64,000 nt of DNA from Butyricimonas faecalis (GTDB taxonomy: Bacteria; Bacteroidota; Bacteroidia; Bacteroidales; Marinifilaceae): contig NZ_CP032819.1 in the NCBI RefSeq assembly GCF_003991565.1, positions 4,278,001-4,342,000 on the forward strand, written 5' to 3'. The position numbers and the translations under genes were made by a program. Position 1 is the stretch's first letter; the number at the start of each line of letters is the position of its first letter. A model generated the notes under the pieces. That model did not search any database. It saw only the letters and a program-made list of their open reading frames with translations, and was not told where the DNA came from. This document shows positions 52,001-61,042 of this stretch, piece by piece.

Positions 52001-53793
52001 ATTTTTATTATGGGAAAGAACACGTGGGAGATTTGGGAATTGGCATGACATACCGATTGTCGCGACAGACGGAACACGACGTGGATTTTTCCTTGTCGGT
52101 GGATAAAGTAAAGGCGCTTTTGGTCAAAGGCAAATTAATGACAGGAATTGAAGATAAAAATATGGCCCTGGATATCGACATCCCTAAATTCCCGTTGCGT
52201 GTAGCGGGAGCTTTTACGCCCCCGGGTATAATGAACCTGGGTGGGGATATGATCGGGGCTTTTCAAGTGAAAGGGCAAATGGACCAACCCTTGATAAATG
52301 GAGATTTGCGTTTCAAGGACGGAACCATAGAAGCCTTAATGATCGGGACAACCTTTAAAATAGATTCGTCAGCCATTAAAATACATAACAACCTCCTGGA
52401 TTTTAACCATTTCGGGCTGATTGCTCCCAATAAACAACGTTTGGAACTATTGGGAACGGTTGACTTCGCGTCGTTCTCGGCCATAAAAATGGATGCCTCC
52501 ATTCAAGCTAAAAACTTCCAGGCAATGAAAGTGAAAGAGAACACGGAGACCATGGTCTTCGGGAAATTGTTTGTCGACCTTTCGGCAACGCTGAAAGGAA
52601 TGTTGGACAACCTGAAGGTGCGGGGAAATATCAATCTGTTGGATAACAGCGAAGTCTACTACACGCTGAAATCCTCTCCGTTGGAATTGACAGACCGAAG
52701 CGCGGATGTCGTGCGTTTCGTATCTTTCAGCGATACGACCCAATTGGCGGCGGACGACGAGTTGCAACAGATTAGCCCCGTGAACTTGGATTTGCTCATG
52801 TCCGTGAACATCGCGCCGTTGGTCGGACTGAACGTGTTGCTGTCATCGAACGGTCAGAATCGGGTGGCGATCAATGGCGGGGGAAACCTGACGTACACCT
52901 TGAACCCGGTGGGAGAGACCCGCCTCGTGGGAAGATACGTGTTGACAAGTGGTGTCGTCTCGTATGGACTGCCGGTCATCGGGCAAAAGGATTTCAAAAT
53001 ACAGGACGGCAGTTTCGTGGAGTGGACCGGGGATTTGGCCAATCCGACCTTGAATATAACGGCGGCGGAAACCGTTTCGGCCAGTGTGACGGACGACAGC
53101 CAGAAGTCCCGCCTGGTGACGTTCAAAGCCATGATCAAAATTTCGAATACACTGGAAAAACTGGATATCACCTTTGATCTTGCCGCAGAAGGAGATATCA
53201 CGGTACAGAATCAATTGGCGGCGATGACTGCCGAAGAACGTTCCAAGGAAGCGATGAACATGATGATCTATGGCACCTATTCCGGGCCGGGGACCGTGGC
53301 AAAGTCCAATGCTTCCGATAATGCTCTTAATAACTTCGTGGAAAACGAATTAAATCAATGGTCTCGGAAACATCTGAAAAATATGGATTTGACGTTTGGA
53401 ATCAACACCTATAATCAAGTGTCTGAAGCGGGAGAATCCAAGAAAACGGATTACTCTTATCAATTCTCGAAACGCTTATTTAATAATAAAGTACGGGTGA
53501 AAGTCGGGGGACGGATCTCTACGGATAACGATCCCGCGGCCGGGGGAGTCGAGGAAAACCTCGTGGATGACATTGCCATCGAGTACGTGTTTGGAAAGAA
53601 TCCGAATTTCTTCCTGAAAATTTTCCGTCACACGGGTTACGAAAGCGTATTGGAAGGTGAGGTGACGCAAACCGGTATAGGTGTGGTATTGAGAAAGAAC
53701 TTCCAAAAATTCATGGATATATTCCGGCGTAAAAAGAAAGTACAAGTTGAACCCCAAAAAGAACCGATAGAAAATGAAAAGTCTGGGAAATAA
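49048..53793 (+). CDS. tamB: TamB-like translocation and assembly module / AsmA-type protein
   Basis: A 1581-residue inner-membrane-anchored periplasmic protein. An N-terminal helix (about 8-32, ALRIILVLFSLVILVMILLYV) is followed by long beta-taco repeats and a C-terminal TamB/DUF490 domain (about 1150-1530), including the YTLNPVGETRLVGRYVLTSGVVSYGLPVIGQKDFKIQDGS-type end region. Such proteins bridge the periplasm for lipid transport or for outer-membrane protein assembly with an Omp85 partner. The next gene overlaps by 20 bases and encodes exactly such a partner. Confidence 0.92.
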   Translation: MRFLRKLFKYALRIILVLFSLVILVMILLYVPAIQNFVKGKAEQYVDENLDMKLSVGRILLKFPLDLAVENIYLGQTEKDTMLYADVIQVNVALTKLLKKEIEIRRLIVENAAIHFEDSLSALKMKVALKELSLRVDRLNLSQQEAEIPFIALKGGNIRMNLGSGPSAVDTTGGGEPVRWHFKVGEVTIDSVDYQLQGLPMGKFHAGMGEALLKGVDVGLENQTVDLEKITLVRGFCDLLMSESTGEQRETEVTAEESTPWQIRVGTVELVDNRFLMKPMRVPVDAEQFPETIRVSALSLKMDSVFNRGTEMAAMIQNLRFKEGNGLDLRDLSCRVSLESEQTNVSNLVLKTGNSQLKMNLRAESGISDFGMETPIQLSIDGNIAGQDVLLFLPDSNDQITNWLSDKIFSLSGLVKGKVDQLNITRFEIGATDGFSLKSEGSVSCVTDMEKMAGELNLAFVVDRGAYFAPLLSENEEVGFVLPDHLSLTTDVTIANRTAKVDMKLKPGGGILHAVADFAWQEETYRAEVHWKDFALNKFMPNDSLGTITAHLLASGRGLDWKEMIAKVDVGLDSLFYNGYDYKNIVLDAALKDRELTGELVSDNPELDLGMKFRLGLDDNAYKIHVNGDIQQVDLKGLHFMPENMSFSLGLNVDAELKADRTSSLQADFSNIVLRDLATRKLGDLDITFSGLPDKTLLDVKAGDLTVTFEGDGGSTTLIDRFSAVGGLLVEQIEKHDFNMERLNELLPDFRLTLGAGRENLLNGYLKNNGIRFERVALDVGTDVSRDFRLNSKIYGLNIEGVLLDSLFVYAKQKNVALCYGAEIFGAKDQLEGLSRLTAEGNVEYDQINVRIREHANEEGEIFNVGANIALQDSAFSVSISPDPLILGYVSWQINRGNFIRLKQGEIPAANLQLLNGDKRIRLISEENAHHEPESLIVDIKAIDLGGFSKALSFLPDISGLLGVDMQMYSKNDVIDLNGAVKVDDFYYGKEHVGDLGIGMTYRLSRQTEHDVDFSLSVDKVKALLVKGKLMTGIEDKNMALDIDIPKFPLRVAGAFTPPGIMNLGGDMIGAFQVKGQMDQPLINGDLRFKDGTIEALMIGTTFKIDSSAIKIHNNLLDFNHFGLIAPNKQRLELLGTVDFASFSAIKMDASIQAKNFQAMKVKENTETMVFGKLFVDLSATLKGMLDNLKVRGNINLLDNSEVYYTLKSSPLELTDRSADVVRFVSFSDTTQLAADDELQQISPVNLDLLMSVNIAPLVGLNVLLSSNGQNRVAINGGGNLTYTLNPVGETRLVGRYVLTSGVVSYGLPVIGQKDFKIQDGSFVEWTGDLANPTLNITAAETVSASVTDDSQKSRLVTFKAMIKISNTLEKLDITFDLAAEGDITVQNQLAAMTAEERSKEAMNMMIYGTYSGPGTVAKSNASDNALNNFVENELNQWSRKHLKNMDLTFGINTYNQVSEAGESKKTDYSYQFSKRLFNNKVRVKVGGRISTDNDPAAGGVEENLVDDIAIEYVFGKNPNFFLKIFRHTGYESVLEGEVTQTGIGVVLRKNFQKFMDIFRRKKKVQVEPQKEPIENEKSGK

Positions 53794-56095
53794 TTTATGT
53801 ATTATTATCGTATTTATGATATTGGGAAGCTCTTGTTCTCAGACGAAGCGGCTGACGGAAGGAGAGATATTGTACACCGGGGTGAAAAAAATGAACATCG
53901 AAACGGCCAAAGGAGTAAAGTTGGAGGGACCGAAGAGTTCGGCTATTTCCGGCCCCTTGGGTTTCCCGCCGAATAACCCGCTTTACGCTCCTTACATACG
54001 TTCGCCCTTTCCGATCGGGCTGTGGGTGTATAACTGGAACGTGAAAAAAGAGAAAGGACTAAAACATTGGTTGTATAAAAAATTGGCCAAAAAACCCGTG
54101 TTGATCTCTGATGTACAACCGGAATTACGCTTGAAAGTGGTGGAAAACGCTGCCAGCGAATACGGTTATTTCGGGGTAAAAACCAGTTACGAACTGATCC
54201 CCAACAAACGGAATCCCAAGAAGGCGAAAATCAGTTATCAGGTCTACGTGCCGGAAGCTCACTTGTTGGGGAGTGTTGAATTTTGGGGATGGACGGGGAG
54301 GATGGATAGTTTGATACAGAGGGCGCGACGGGGATGTTTGCTAAAATCCGGGGCAGAGTATAATTTGTACACGATGGAAGACGAGCGCACCCGGATCACT
54401 AAAATGTTCCGGAATAACGGGTATTATTATTTTCAAGCGGATTACATCGAATTCCTGGTCGATACGACACGGGAAAAACGGGTGGCGGACGTCCGCGTAG
54501 CCTTGAAACATGGCGTTCCGGCGGTAGCCCTGCAACCGTACAAGGTGGGGAACGTGGAACTGGTGTTGGAAAATTCCGACCAGTCAGAAACTCAAGACAC
54601 CCTGTCTTATAAGGGGATAGAAGTAAAATACACCAAACCTTTGGACGTGAAGCCTAAAGTCCTCGCTCGTTCCCTGCACTTGCTTCCCGGGGACATCTAT
54701 TCGTTCAGACGACAAAATCGAACCCAGACAAGCTTGGCCCGGTTAGGGATTTTTAAGTACACGAATTTGAACGTGACCCGGGCGGATAGCGTGAAAAAAT
54801 CCGGTTTCGGAAGTTTGGACTTTAGCATTAATGCCGTGTATGACCTACCGATTGAGACGGAGATCGAAGTAGACGTCTCCTCTAAATCCAATAATTTGCT
54901 CGGACCCGGCCTATCGTTGGGAATAACGAATAAAAATTTATTCCGGGGCGGGGAAAACCTGACCTTTAAGTTGAATGGTGCTTACGAGTGGGAAGTCGGG
55001 GATAAAAAAACGAATTCAAATTCCGGGCTAATCAATTCTTACGAGCTGGGTGTGAATGTCGGGTTGTCATTACCCCGCTTGCTGGTACCCGACTTTCTGA
55101 AAAGCAACAAAGATTTTGCCGAGCGTACGAATTTTCAGGTAGGAGTAGATTTTTTGAATCGTCATACCTTTTTCCGGATGCTTTCTTTCACGGGATCTCT
55201 CGGTTATGATTTTCAATCCTCGTGGCGGGTATTCCACACGATCACCCCTTTGAAGATCACGTACACCCATTTGTTGCAAACCTCGAAAGAATTTGATGAA
55301 ACGATGGAGAATAACCCCGCGATAGCGATGAGTTTTAAAAACCAGTTGATCCCTTCCATGTCCTACTCGTACACATACGACAGGGCGGCAACAAGACGGA
55401 ATCCCAATCGATTATACTGGCAAAACACGCTGATGTCAGCCGGAAATATTCTTTCTGCCATACAATATATCACGGGAAATCACCAGGGGCAAAACAAAAA
55501 GTTGTTCGGTAATATCTACTCGCAATTCTTGAAATTGACCTCTGAGGTCATCGTGTATCGTAAGGTAACGGAGACCTCTCTTCTGGCTACCCGCTTTATG
55601 GGGGGCATCGGTTATGCTTACGGAAATTCCCGGGTGATGCCGTATAGCGAGCAATTTTATATCGGGGGAGCCAATAGCATCCGGGCATTCACGATCCGGT
55701 CGATAGGCCCCGGTAGCTATCATCAGGAAAGCGATAACAAAACGGCATACCTCGACCAGACGGGAGATATAAAATTGGAAGGGAACGTGGAACTTCGTTT
55801 TAAAATTATGTATCAACTGAACGGCGCCATCTTTTTGGATGCCGGTAACGTGTGGCTGTTGCGGAATGATCCGAAGCGTCCGGGCGGGGAGTTTAAGTTT
55901 GCCGGTTTGTTGAAAGAGATTGCTTTGGGAACGGGTTTCGGCTTACGTTATGACTTCGGTTTTATCGTGCTCCGGGGGGATCTGGGAATTGCTCTACACA
56001 CCCCTTATAAGAATCCGGATAAGTCGGGATATTATAATATTCCTAAATTCAAAGACGGGTTGAAGTTTCATTTGGCCATTGGTTACCCGTTCTAA
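53774..56095 (+). CDS. Lipid-anchored Omp85/TamA-like outer-membrane protein
   Basis: 773 residues. The signal ends in the lipobox LGSSCSQ (Cys21), so the barrel protein is also lipidated. Classical TamA and BamA lack this, but it is known for Bacteroidota TamA relatives (TamL-type). POTRA-like domains (about 25-340) precede a 16-strand-like barrel (about 370-773) with the RFMGGIGYAYGNS..MPYSEQFYIGGANSIRAF region and final GLKFHLAIGYPF. It overlaps tamB by 20 bases and works with it at the outer membrane. The name TamL is from memory of recent work. Confidence 0.9.
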   Translation: MKSLGNNLCIIIVFMILGSSCSQTKRLTEGEILYTGVKKMNIETAKGVKLEGPKSSAISGPLGFPPNNPLYAPYIRSPFPIGLWVYNWNVKKEKGLKHWLYKKLAKKPVLISDVQPELRLKVVENAASEYGYFGVKTSYELIPNKRNPKKAKISYQVYVPEAHLLGSVEFWGWTGRMDSLIQRARRGCLLKSGAEYNLYTMEDERTRITKMFRNNGYYYFQADYIEFLVDTTREKRVADVRVALKHGVPAVALQPYKVGNVELVLENSDQSETQDTLSYKGIEVKYTKPLDVKPKVLARSLHLLPGDIYSFRRQNRTQTSLARLGIFKYTNLNVTRADSVKKSGFGSLDFSINAVYDLPIETEIEVDVSSKSNNLLGPGLSLGITNKNLFRGGENLTFKLNGAYEWEVGDKKTNSNSGLINSYELGVNVGLSLPRLLVPDFLKSNKDFAERTNFQVGVDFLNRHTFFRMLSFTGSLGYDFQSSWRVFHTITPLKITYTHLLQTSKEFDETMENNPAIAMSFKNQLIPSMSYSYTYDRAATRRNPNRLYWQNTLMSAGNILSAIQYITGNHQGQNKKLFGNIYSQFLKLTSEVIVYRKVTETSLLATRFMGGIGYAYGNSRVMPYSEQFYIGGANSIRAFTIRSIGPGSYHQESDNKTAYLDQTGDIKLEGNVELRFKIMYQLNGAIFLDAGNVWLLRNDPKRPGGEFKFAGLLKEIALGTGFGLRYDFGFIVLRGDLGIALHTPYKNPDKSGYYNIPKFKDGLKFHLAIGYPF

Positions 56096-56558
56096 AAGGG
56101 AATATTGGCATGATATGACTTGATGTGTCATGCTTTTACCGGCATGATATTTTTAAGTGTTTCCTTACTTTTGTTGATGATGTTTTGAATTAGGCGGGAG
56201 ATAAGCGGGTAATAAGCAACCCACTAGGAAGCACGGACGTGTCCCCTACGTATTAAAGCCGTTTGGCAACTGTCTTTGCTTTTTGGAGGGAATGTTTGTA
56301 GGAGATTTGTATTTACCTGTTTCCGTTTTACTTCCCCGTTAATTTATTTCGGATTCAAAATGAACGAGGCTGTCCTCAAAGTCTTATTCCGTATCAACAA
56401 ACTACCCCCTCCAACTCCCCCTTACACAGGGGAAGGGTTGATAACCAAGCAAAAACCCCTCCTGTGTAGGAGGGGTTAGGGGAGGTAGTCGTTAAAGCAT
56501 AGACTTGTTTGACAGCCTTTTTTCGGCGTGTTTTCTTTCCCTGAAATTTTCTGGGCAA
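56096..56558. other. Intergenic region between the Omp85 gene and the porin gene
   Basis: 463 bases. It holds a weak hairpin (GCATGA/TCATGC, near 56107-56132) that may end the tamB operon, and a 90-base imperfect inverted repeat (56401-56490). The remaining 200 bases show no credible frame. Confidence 0.5.
56401..56490. repeat. GC-rich imperfect inverted repeat
   Basis: ACTACCCCCTCCAACTCCCC with the rest of its arm (to about 56432) is mirrored, at about three in four positions, by the segment ending AGGGGAGGTAGT (56490). Both arms contain ACACAGG. The shape is that of a REP or MITE-like interspersed element without a coding frame. Confidence 0.65.
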
Positions 56559-57908
56559 TTAGAAGGCAAACATGACACGCAATTGCAATTGATGGAAGTT
56601 TTTATCATCCGGGAAATACACGTTGCTTAAGTTCGCGTATTGATATTCTCCCATAATTTTGATATATTGATTGAAAGAATAATTCAACCCGAGTGTTACC
56701 GTGTGCATGGTTCCCCCGTCAATACTGGAAGAATAAGGGTAGTCCACGATTTTTCCGTTGGGATAGAATTTGTGATTACCAACAAGGAAAATATCCCCAT
56801 CCGTAATGTCAGTTAAGTTCGTGCAAGAGTAGCGTGCAACGAGTTCCAAGCCACCTTTGTCTCCCATGCCTTTTAATAAGCCGTACTCGTCATCGTAAGT
56901 ATAGGCTTTACCGCGAAGCAAGTAGCCGAACTCTACGTATCCGCCGTTCATGATTGTCGGGCGTAATTTGTTGCCACCTCTCCATCCTTCAACATTCGTC
57001 CAACTTTGTTGGCCACCCAGCTGACTTTCAAATAAGGTTTGATCGTCACGGTCTTTCCATACTTTTTTCCAGATAAATTCTCCGCGAGCGAATACGCGAT
57101 TGCTCTTGAATAAGAATTCAGGACTGATGGTGAACGCGTCTTTAGCCCATGGTAGATCGCAACTTAAGAATTTAGTTGTTTCGTCCACGTAGGTTTGCAT
57201 GTTGGCAGCCACGTGCATGTTTGTTTTGTAAACACCATCTTGGTAGACTTCGCCACCGTTGATTCTTTGATAACGTAACCCGGTACCGAATTGTAAGGTG
57301 ATGTTGTTATCGTTTATCGGTTTCCATAACCAGCGTCCGCTCAAGCTGAATCCTTGGTAACCTTCTTCTTGGTCGTTGTATTTCAATTGGGAGAATATAC
57401 CTTGATCTGCAAAGAAGTGTCTGTTGAAGAATTTGTAAGTAGCTCCTAGTGAACGTCCCGGAGCCAATGCTTGTGCAACCGACGGGCGGCTGATAAAGTG
57501 ATAATTGTAGGAGCTGGTCATCATGCTCATGCTTGACGGTTCGTTGTAATAGCCGGCTTTTACCAGGTGGATACCTTTTAAACTTTCTTTAAAAGTGTAT
57601 TGAGCGAATAGATTTTTTTGACTGAATTCACCTTTTCCGAAACCGAAGTCCGCGTAGATATACAATTTTCCGTAAGTCAGGGAGGCGTGAATACGGGCAT
57701 CCGTGATAGCGGCACCGGAGTTCATCGGGGTCCATTCCGTGTGATAATAGGCTAAATCAGCGAACATACGACCACCGATGCTTGCTTTAAGATCGTTTTC
57801 TTTATTGACATATTTCAACAAAGGGTTTACATCTTCTTGGGCTTTCACTGCTGTGGTAGACAACATGGCGGCTACCATCATGACAGGTAATAATATATAT
57901 TTTTTCAT
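56559..57908 (-). CDS. Outer-membrane porin of the phosphate-selective porin O/P family
   Basis: A 449-residue beta-barrel with a cleavable signal peptide (MKKYILLPVMMVAAMLSTTAVKAQ). Alternating strands fit porin O/P, including GGRMFADLAYYHTEWTPMNSGAAITDARI and the last strands HTVTLGLNYSFNQYIKIMGEYQYANLS...LQLRVMFAF, which end in Phe. It is the third gene of a glpT-glpQ-porin run, 20 bases after glpQ, so it probably brings glycerophosphodiesters or phosphate compounds across the outer membrane. Confidence 0.88.
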   Translation of the reverse strand: MKKYILLPVMMVAAMLSTTAVKAQEDVNPLLKYVNKENDLKASIGGRMFADLAYYHTEWTPMNSGAAITDARIHASLTYGKLYIYADFGFGKGEFSQKNLFAQYTFKESLKGIHLVKAGYYNEPSSMSMMTSSYNYHFISRPSVAQALAPGRSLGATYKFFNRHFFADQGIFSQLKYNDQEEGYQGFSLSGRWLWKPINDNNITLQFGTGLRYQRINGGEVYQDGVYKTNMHVAANMQTYVDETTKFLSCDLPWAKDAFTISPEFLFKSNRVFARGEFIWKKVWKDRDDQTLFESQLGGQQSWTNVEGWRGGNKLRPTIMNGGYVEFGYLLRGKAYTYDDEYGLLKGMGDKGGLELVARYSCTNLTDITDGDIFLVGNHKFYPNGKIVDYPYSSSIDGGTMHTVTLGLNYSFNQYIKIMGEYQYANLSNVYFPDDKNFHQLQLRVMFAF

Positions 57909-57927
57909 TACGATAATCGATTAAAAA

Positions 57928-59451
57928 TTATTTGTCATAACCTAATTTTTCCAATACTTCACGTGCGTCCGGAATTTCTGTCGGAGCGGGGGATTTCCGG
58001 TAACCGAAATCTACCATGTATTGAAGACTCATGTCCGTGTGATTCGTGAAGAAGGCATCCAAATAAGGGGCTTCATAACGTGAACCACCTTCGTTACCCC
58101 AGTTGTATTGACCGAAGTATTTAGCCATTTGGTCGTAAGTATCGAAAGAGTACGGGTGGTTTTTCATTTTAGCACGATGGATCAAGTTGTGTTGCCACGG
58201 GTAATTTAATTCCGGGTAATTGTTCGGTGCTCCGGAAATACACGGTCCGATGTAGTGTGCTTTGTATTTTACACCCAAGTTGATGAACGAAGCGTACCCT
58301 TGCGGATCATCGTAAGCTAAGTCGGTTGCTCCGGTTCCTTTCCATAACAAGAAACACATTGGAACCTGGCCTTTGAACAAGTCGCATACGCGTGTCAAGC
58401 TTTGTAATGAGAAGGTTTGAAGGATGACTTTTCCGTTCGTGTTACCCACGTTGATTTTTCCATTTACGTAGAATGGGGTGTTTTCTGCTTCCTCGCCTCC
58501 TGCAATGATGTTCATGTTGAGTTTTTCCTGGAAGCCCGTTACGTTTTTCATTTGCAATTCATCGTACACCATTTGCTCGAAGTTAGACGGGTTTAACCAC
58601 GGTTCTTTGAATTCGATGTAAATTCCGGGTGTGTTTCCGCTATTACCTTCTGCATCTTTTATATAGCCGAATTCATAACGAACGACTTTATCTTTTACTC
58701 CGAAGTTTACCGGGTTGCTGAATTCTTCGTTGGTGACAACCATTGTTTTTACAACTCTTTCATTGTTCGTCGCGCTACCCCAAATATTCACGTGACCGTT
58801 TGCTTGGTCGTCTCCATTGTATCTTTCCAGTTTGTATCCTTTGGAGTACATGATCAAGTCTTGAAGTGTAGAGATGTACTGGTGGTTCGTTGAAAATCCT
58901 TTACGAGCTTGTTCCTGGCTGGCGGCATCTTGGTTAAACCAAGTTCCTGCGTCCAAAAGCATTAATTCGTAATAAGTATAAGAGCAAGGATAGTTGGGCA
59001 CGAATGCTTTTTTATCCGCGCTGATCAACGAGTCTATTTTTTGAGCACTGTAATTTAAAAGTTTATAGTATTCTCTTCTCGTTTTTTCCGGGAATCTTTC
59101 CCCGAAAACATCTTCAATGTTGGTGGTACGTTTTAAGTCAGTATCGTGTAGAGCAAGGATAACGCCATCTTTGGACACTTGCAAGTCTGCTTCTAAATAA
59201 TCGGCACCCATCTCCCGTGCCCAGCGATAGGCAGCTTCGGTTTCTTCCGGAGTCCAATAGGTTGAACCGCGGTGAGCTACTACGGCATATTGGGGGACAT
59301 AATCCCGTACTTTTTGTAATTCGGTTGATAGCGTGTCTACATGTACACGTTCTGAATCGACAAACGTGTCATTGAATTTTTGATTTTCGCAAGACATGAA
59401 AGCTAAGGCTATTCCACATGCCATTGCAATTCTCCATGATTTATTAACCAT
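57928..59451 (-). CDS. glpQ: Glycerophosphodiester phosphodiesterase, lipoprotein
   Basis: Hydrolyses glycerophosphodiesters to glycerol-3-phosphate and an alcohol. The 507 residues carry a lipobox ALAFMSC (Cys21), so the enzyme is exported and anchored. Catalytic GDPD residues are His60 in VVAHRG, Glu88 in the EADLQVSKDG segment, and His102 in ALHDTD. An insert between about 165 and 260 makes it longer than E. coli GlpQ. It lies between glpT and the porin, so the product is handed to GlpT. Confidence 0.93.
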   Translation of the reverse strand: MVNKSWRIAMACGIALAFMSCENQKFNDTFVDSERVHVDTLSTELQKVRDYVPQYAVVAHRGSTYWTPEETEAAYRWAREMGADYLEADLQVSKDGVILALHDTDLKRTTNIEDVFGERFPEKTRREYYKLLNYSAQKIDSLISADKKAFVPNYPCSYTYYELMLLDAGTWFNQDAASQEQARKGFSTNHQYISTLQDLIMYSKGYKLERYNGDDQANGHVNIWGSATNNERVVKTMVVTNEEFSNPVNFGVKDKVVRYEFGYIKDAEGNSGNTPGIYIEFKEPWLNPSNFEQMVYDELQMKNVTGFQEKLNMNIIAGGEEAENTPFYVNGKINVGNTNGKVILQTFSLQSLTRVCDLFKGQVPMCFLLWKGTGATDLAYDDPQGYASFINLGVKYKAHYIGPCISGAPNNYPELNYPWQHNLIHRAKMKNHPYSFDTYDQMAKYFGQYNWGNEGGSRYEAPYLDAFFTNHTDMSLQYMVDFGYRKSPAPTEIPDAREVLEKLGYDK

Positions 59452-59479
59452 AATATTAAATTTGAATTATTTGGTGATC

Positions 59480-60880
59480 TTATTTTCTATTTTGTACCAG
59501 ATACTGTTCCTCCTTGTAAGTGAAACCCACGAAAACGATGGACAGGGCGCAGGCAATGAGCAATAGTACGAACGTGCCGTCCCAGCCGAACGAACTCTGG
59601 GCGACGTACCCCATCACCACGTTCGCCAGGATGGCGGTGCCGAAGAAGTAGCCGAAGAACCCGGTCAACCCGGCCGACGTGCCGGCGGCGTTTTTCGGTG
59701 CCAGGTCGAGGGCTTGCACGCCGATCAACATCACGGGACCGTAGATGAAGAACCCGATGGCGATCAGGGAGAGCGTGACGATCATGTAGTTATCCGAGAA
59801 TTGCCAGTACAGGAAGATGAAGAACGCCACGAGAGCCATGAATATGATCGTCGTGATCGCCCGGCGTCCCTTGAACACCACGTCGCTGAGCCAGCCGCAA
59901 ACGAGGGTTCCCGGGATCGCCGCGAACTCGTAAGCGAAGTAAGCCCACCCGGCTTCTTTAATATCGTACCCCTGCGCCTCCTTCAGGTAGGTCGGGGCCC
60001 AGTCCAGGCAACCGTAGCGCACCATGTAAACGAAGGCGTTGGCGATGGCGATAAACCACAACATCTTGTTGTTCAACACGTACTTGAAGAAAATCTCCCT
60101 CGTGGTGAGCACCTCTTCCTGCTTCTCGCTGTAATTCTTGGGGTAATCGTCCCGCCATCTCTCTATCGTCGGCAACCCGCAGGACTGCGGCGTGTCGCGG
60201 ATCAGCACGTACGCGATCAAGGCCACGAACAAGGCCACGGCCGCCGGGAAAATGTAGGTTCCTATGATGAAGTACCTGGAGCTGTCCGCGCCGTAGAACC
60301 ACGACCCGAACCACATGGCACCGTACACGGCCATCGGGCCCACCAGGGCGCCACCCACGTTGTGGGCGCAGTTCCAGATGGACATCTTCGTCCCCCGTTC
60401 CTTCACGGAGAACCAGTGTGTCATCACCCGGCCGCAGGGAGGCCACCCCATGCCGTTAAACCAACCGACCAGGAAGTTCAGCACGGCCATGATCACGATG
60501 GACGTCGTGCTCGCCCCGAACAGCTCGACCGGCACGGCCATGAACATCATGGACAGGGCCGCCAGTACCAAACCCAGGGGAAGGAACACCCGGGCGTTGC
60601 TCCGGTCCGAGACGCTCCCCATCAAGAACTTCGACAGGGCGTAGGCCACGGCGTTCAACGATAACACGATACTCAGTGAACCCTTGTCGAACCCGTAAGG
60701 ACCGGTGGGGTCTGTTAGAAACGGCATCGCCATCGAGAAGTTCTTACGCACGATGTAATAGCCGGCGTAACCGACGAAGATGCCAACGAAAACCTGCCAA
60801 CGCAAGCTCTTGTAACTCGAATCGATCTTACCTTCCGGTAATAAATCCTTGTGAGGTGCTGGTTTTAAAAAATTCCACAT
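59480..60880 (-). CDS. glpT: Glycerol-3-phosphate transporter (GlpT-like, MFS organophosphate:Pi antiporter)
   Basis: A 466-residue 12-helix MFS protein of the organophosphate:phosphate antiporter family. The signature MGWPPCGRVMTHWFSVKERGTKMSIWNCAHNVGGALVGP (in the fourth-fifth helix area) is exact for GlpT/UhpT; the neighbouring glpQ and glpA point to glycerol-3-phosphate as substrate. The gene's DNA is much richer in G+C than its neighbours (often above 60% in blocks, versus about 40-45%), a sign of separate origin. A nested inverted repeat ends at its start codon (60881-60926). Confidence 0.92.
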   Translation of the reverse strand: MWNFLKPAPHKDLLPEGKIDSSYKSLRWQVFVGIFVGYAGYYIVRKNFSMAMPFLTDPTGPYGFDKGSLSIVLSLNAVAYALSKFLMGSVSDRSNARVFLPLGLVLAALSMMFMAVPVELFGASTTSIVIMAVLNFLVGWFNGMGWPPCGRVMTHWFSVKERGTKMSIWNCAHNVGGALVGPMAVYGAMWFGSWFYGADSSRYFIIGTYIFPAAVALFVALIAYVLIRDTPQSCGLPTIERWRDDYPKNYSEKQEEVLTTREIFFKYVLNNKMLWFIAIANAFVYMVRYGCLDWAPTYLKEAQGYDIKEAGWAYFAYEFAAIPGTLVCGWLSDVVFKGRRAITTIIFMALVAFFIFLYWQFSDNYMIVTLSLIAIGFFIYGPVMLIGVQALDLAPKNAAGTSAGLTGFFGYFFGTAILANVVMGYVAQSSFGWDGTFVLLLIACALSIVFVGFTYKEEQYLVQNRK

Positions 60881-60926
60881 GTTATTAGATTTTTATTGTA
60901 AAAACTATTTACAATCATCTAATAAC
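60881..60926 (-). promoter_or_regulatory. Nested inverted repeat touching the glpT start codon
   Basis: GTTATTAGAT (60881-60890) with ATCTAATAAC (60917-60926), and inside them TTGTAAA with TTTACAA, form a 10 plus 7 base-pair hairpin in the mRNA leader ending at the base before the ATG (60880). It could hide the initiation region or act as an operator. Confidence 0.55.
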
Positions 60927-60990
60927 TTGAACAAGAATACCTTAATAAGATGTGAATCAATAAAAAGGTAATGTTTTAGTAGCTAAAGAG

Positions 60991-61021
60991 GATGGATAAA
61001 ACCTTGTAAATTTATTCATCC
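60991..61021 (-). terminator. Putative terminator after the integrase gene
   Basis: GGATGGATAAA is mirrored by TTTATTCATCC (one mismatch) just downstream of the integrase stop on the minus strand. The T-run after it is weak. Confidence 0.5.
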
Positions 61022-61042
61022 TTTTTGCAGTTTGTGACAGAC

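Noticed and set aside
59714..60664. A 316-codon open frame on the plus strand over glpT
   Set aside because: High GC lowers stop-codon frequency there. The product is extremely rich in H, R and G and has no family features; glpT is certain.
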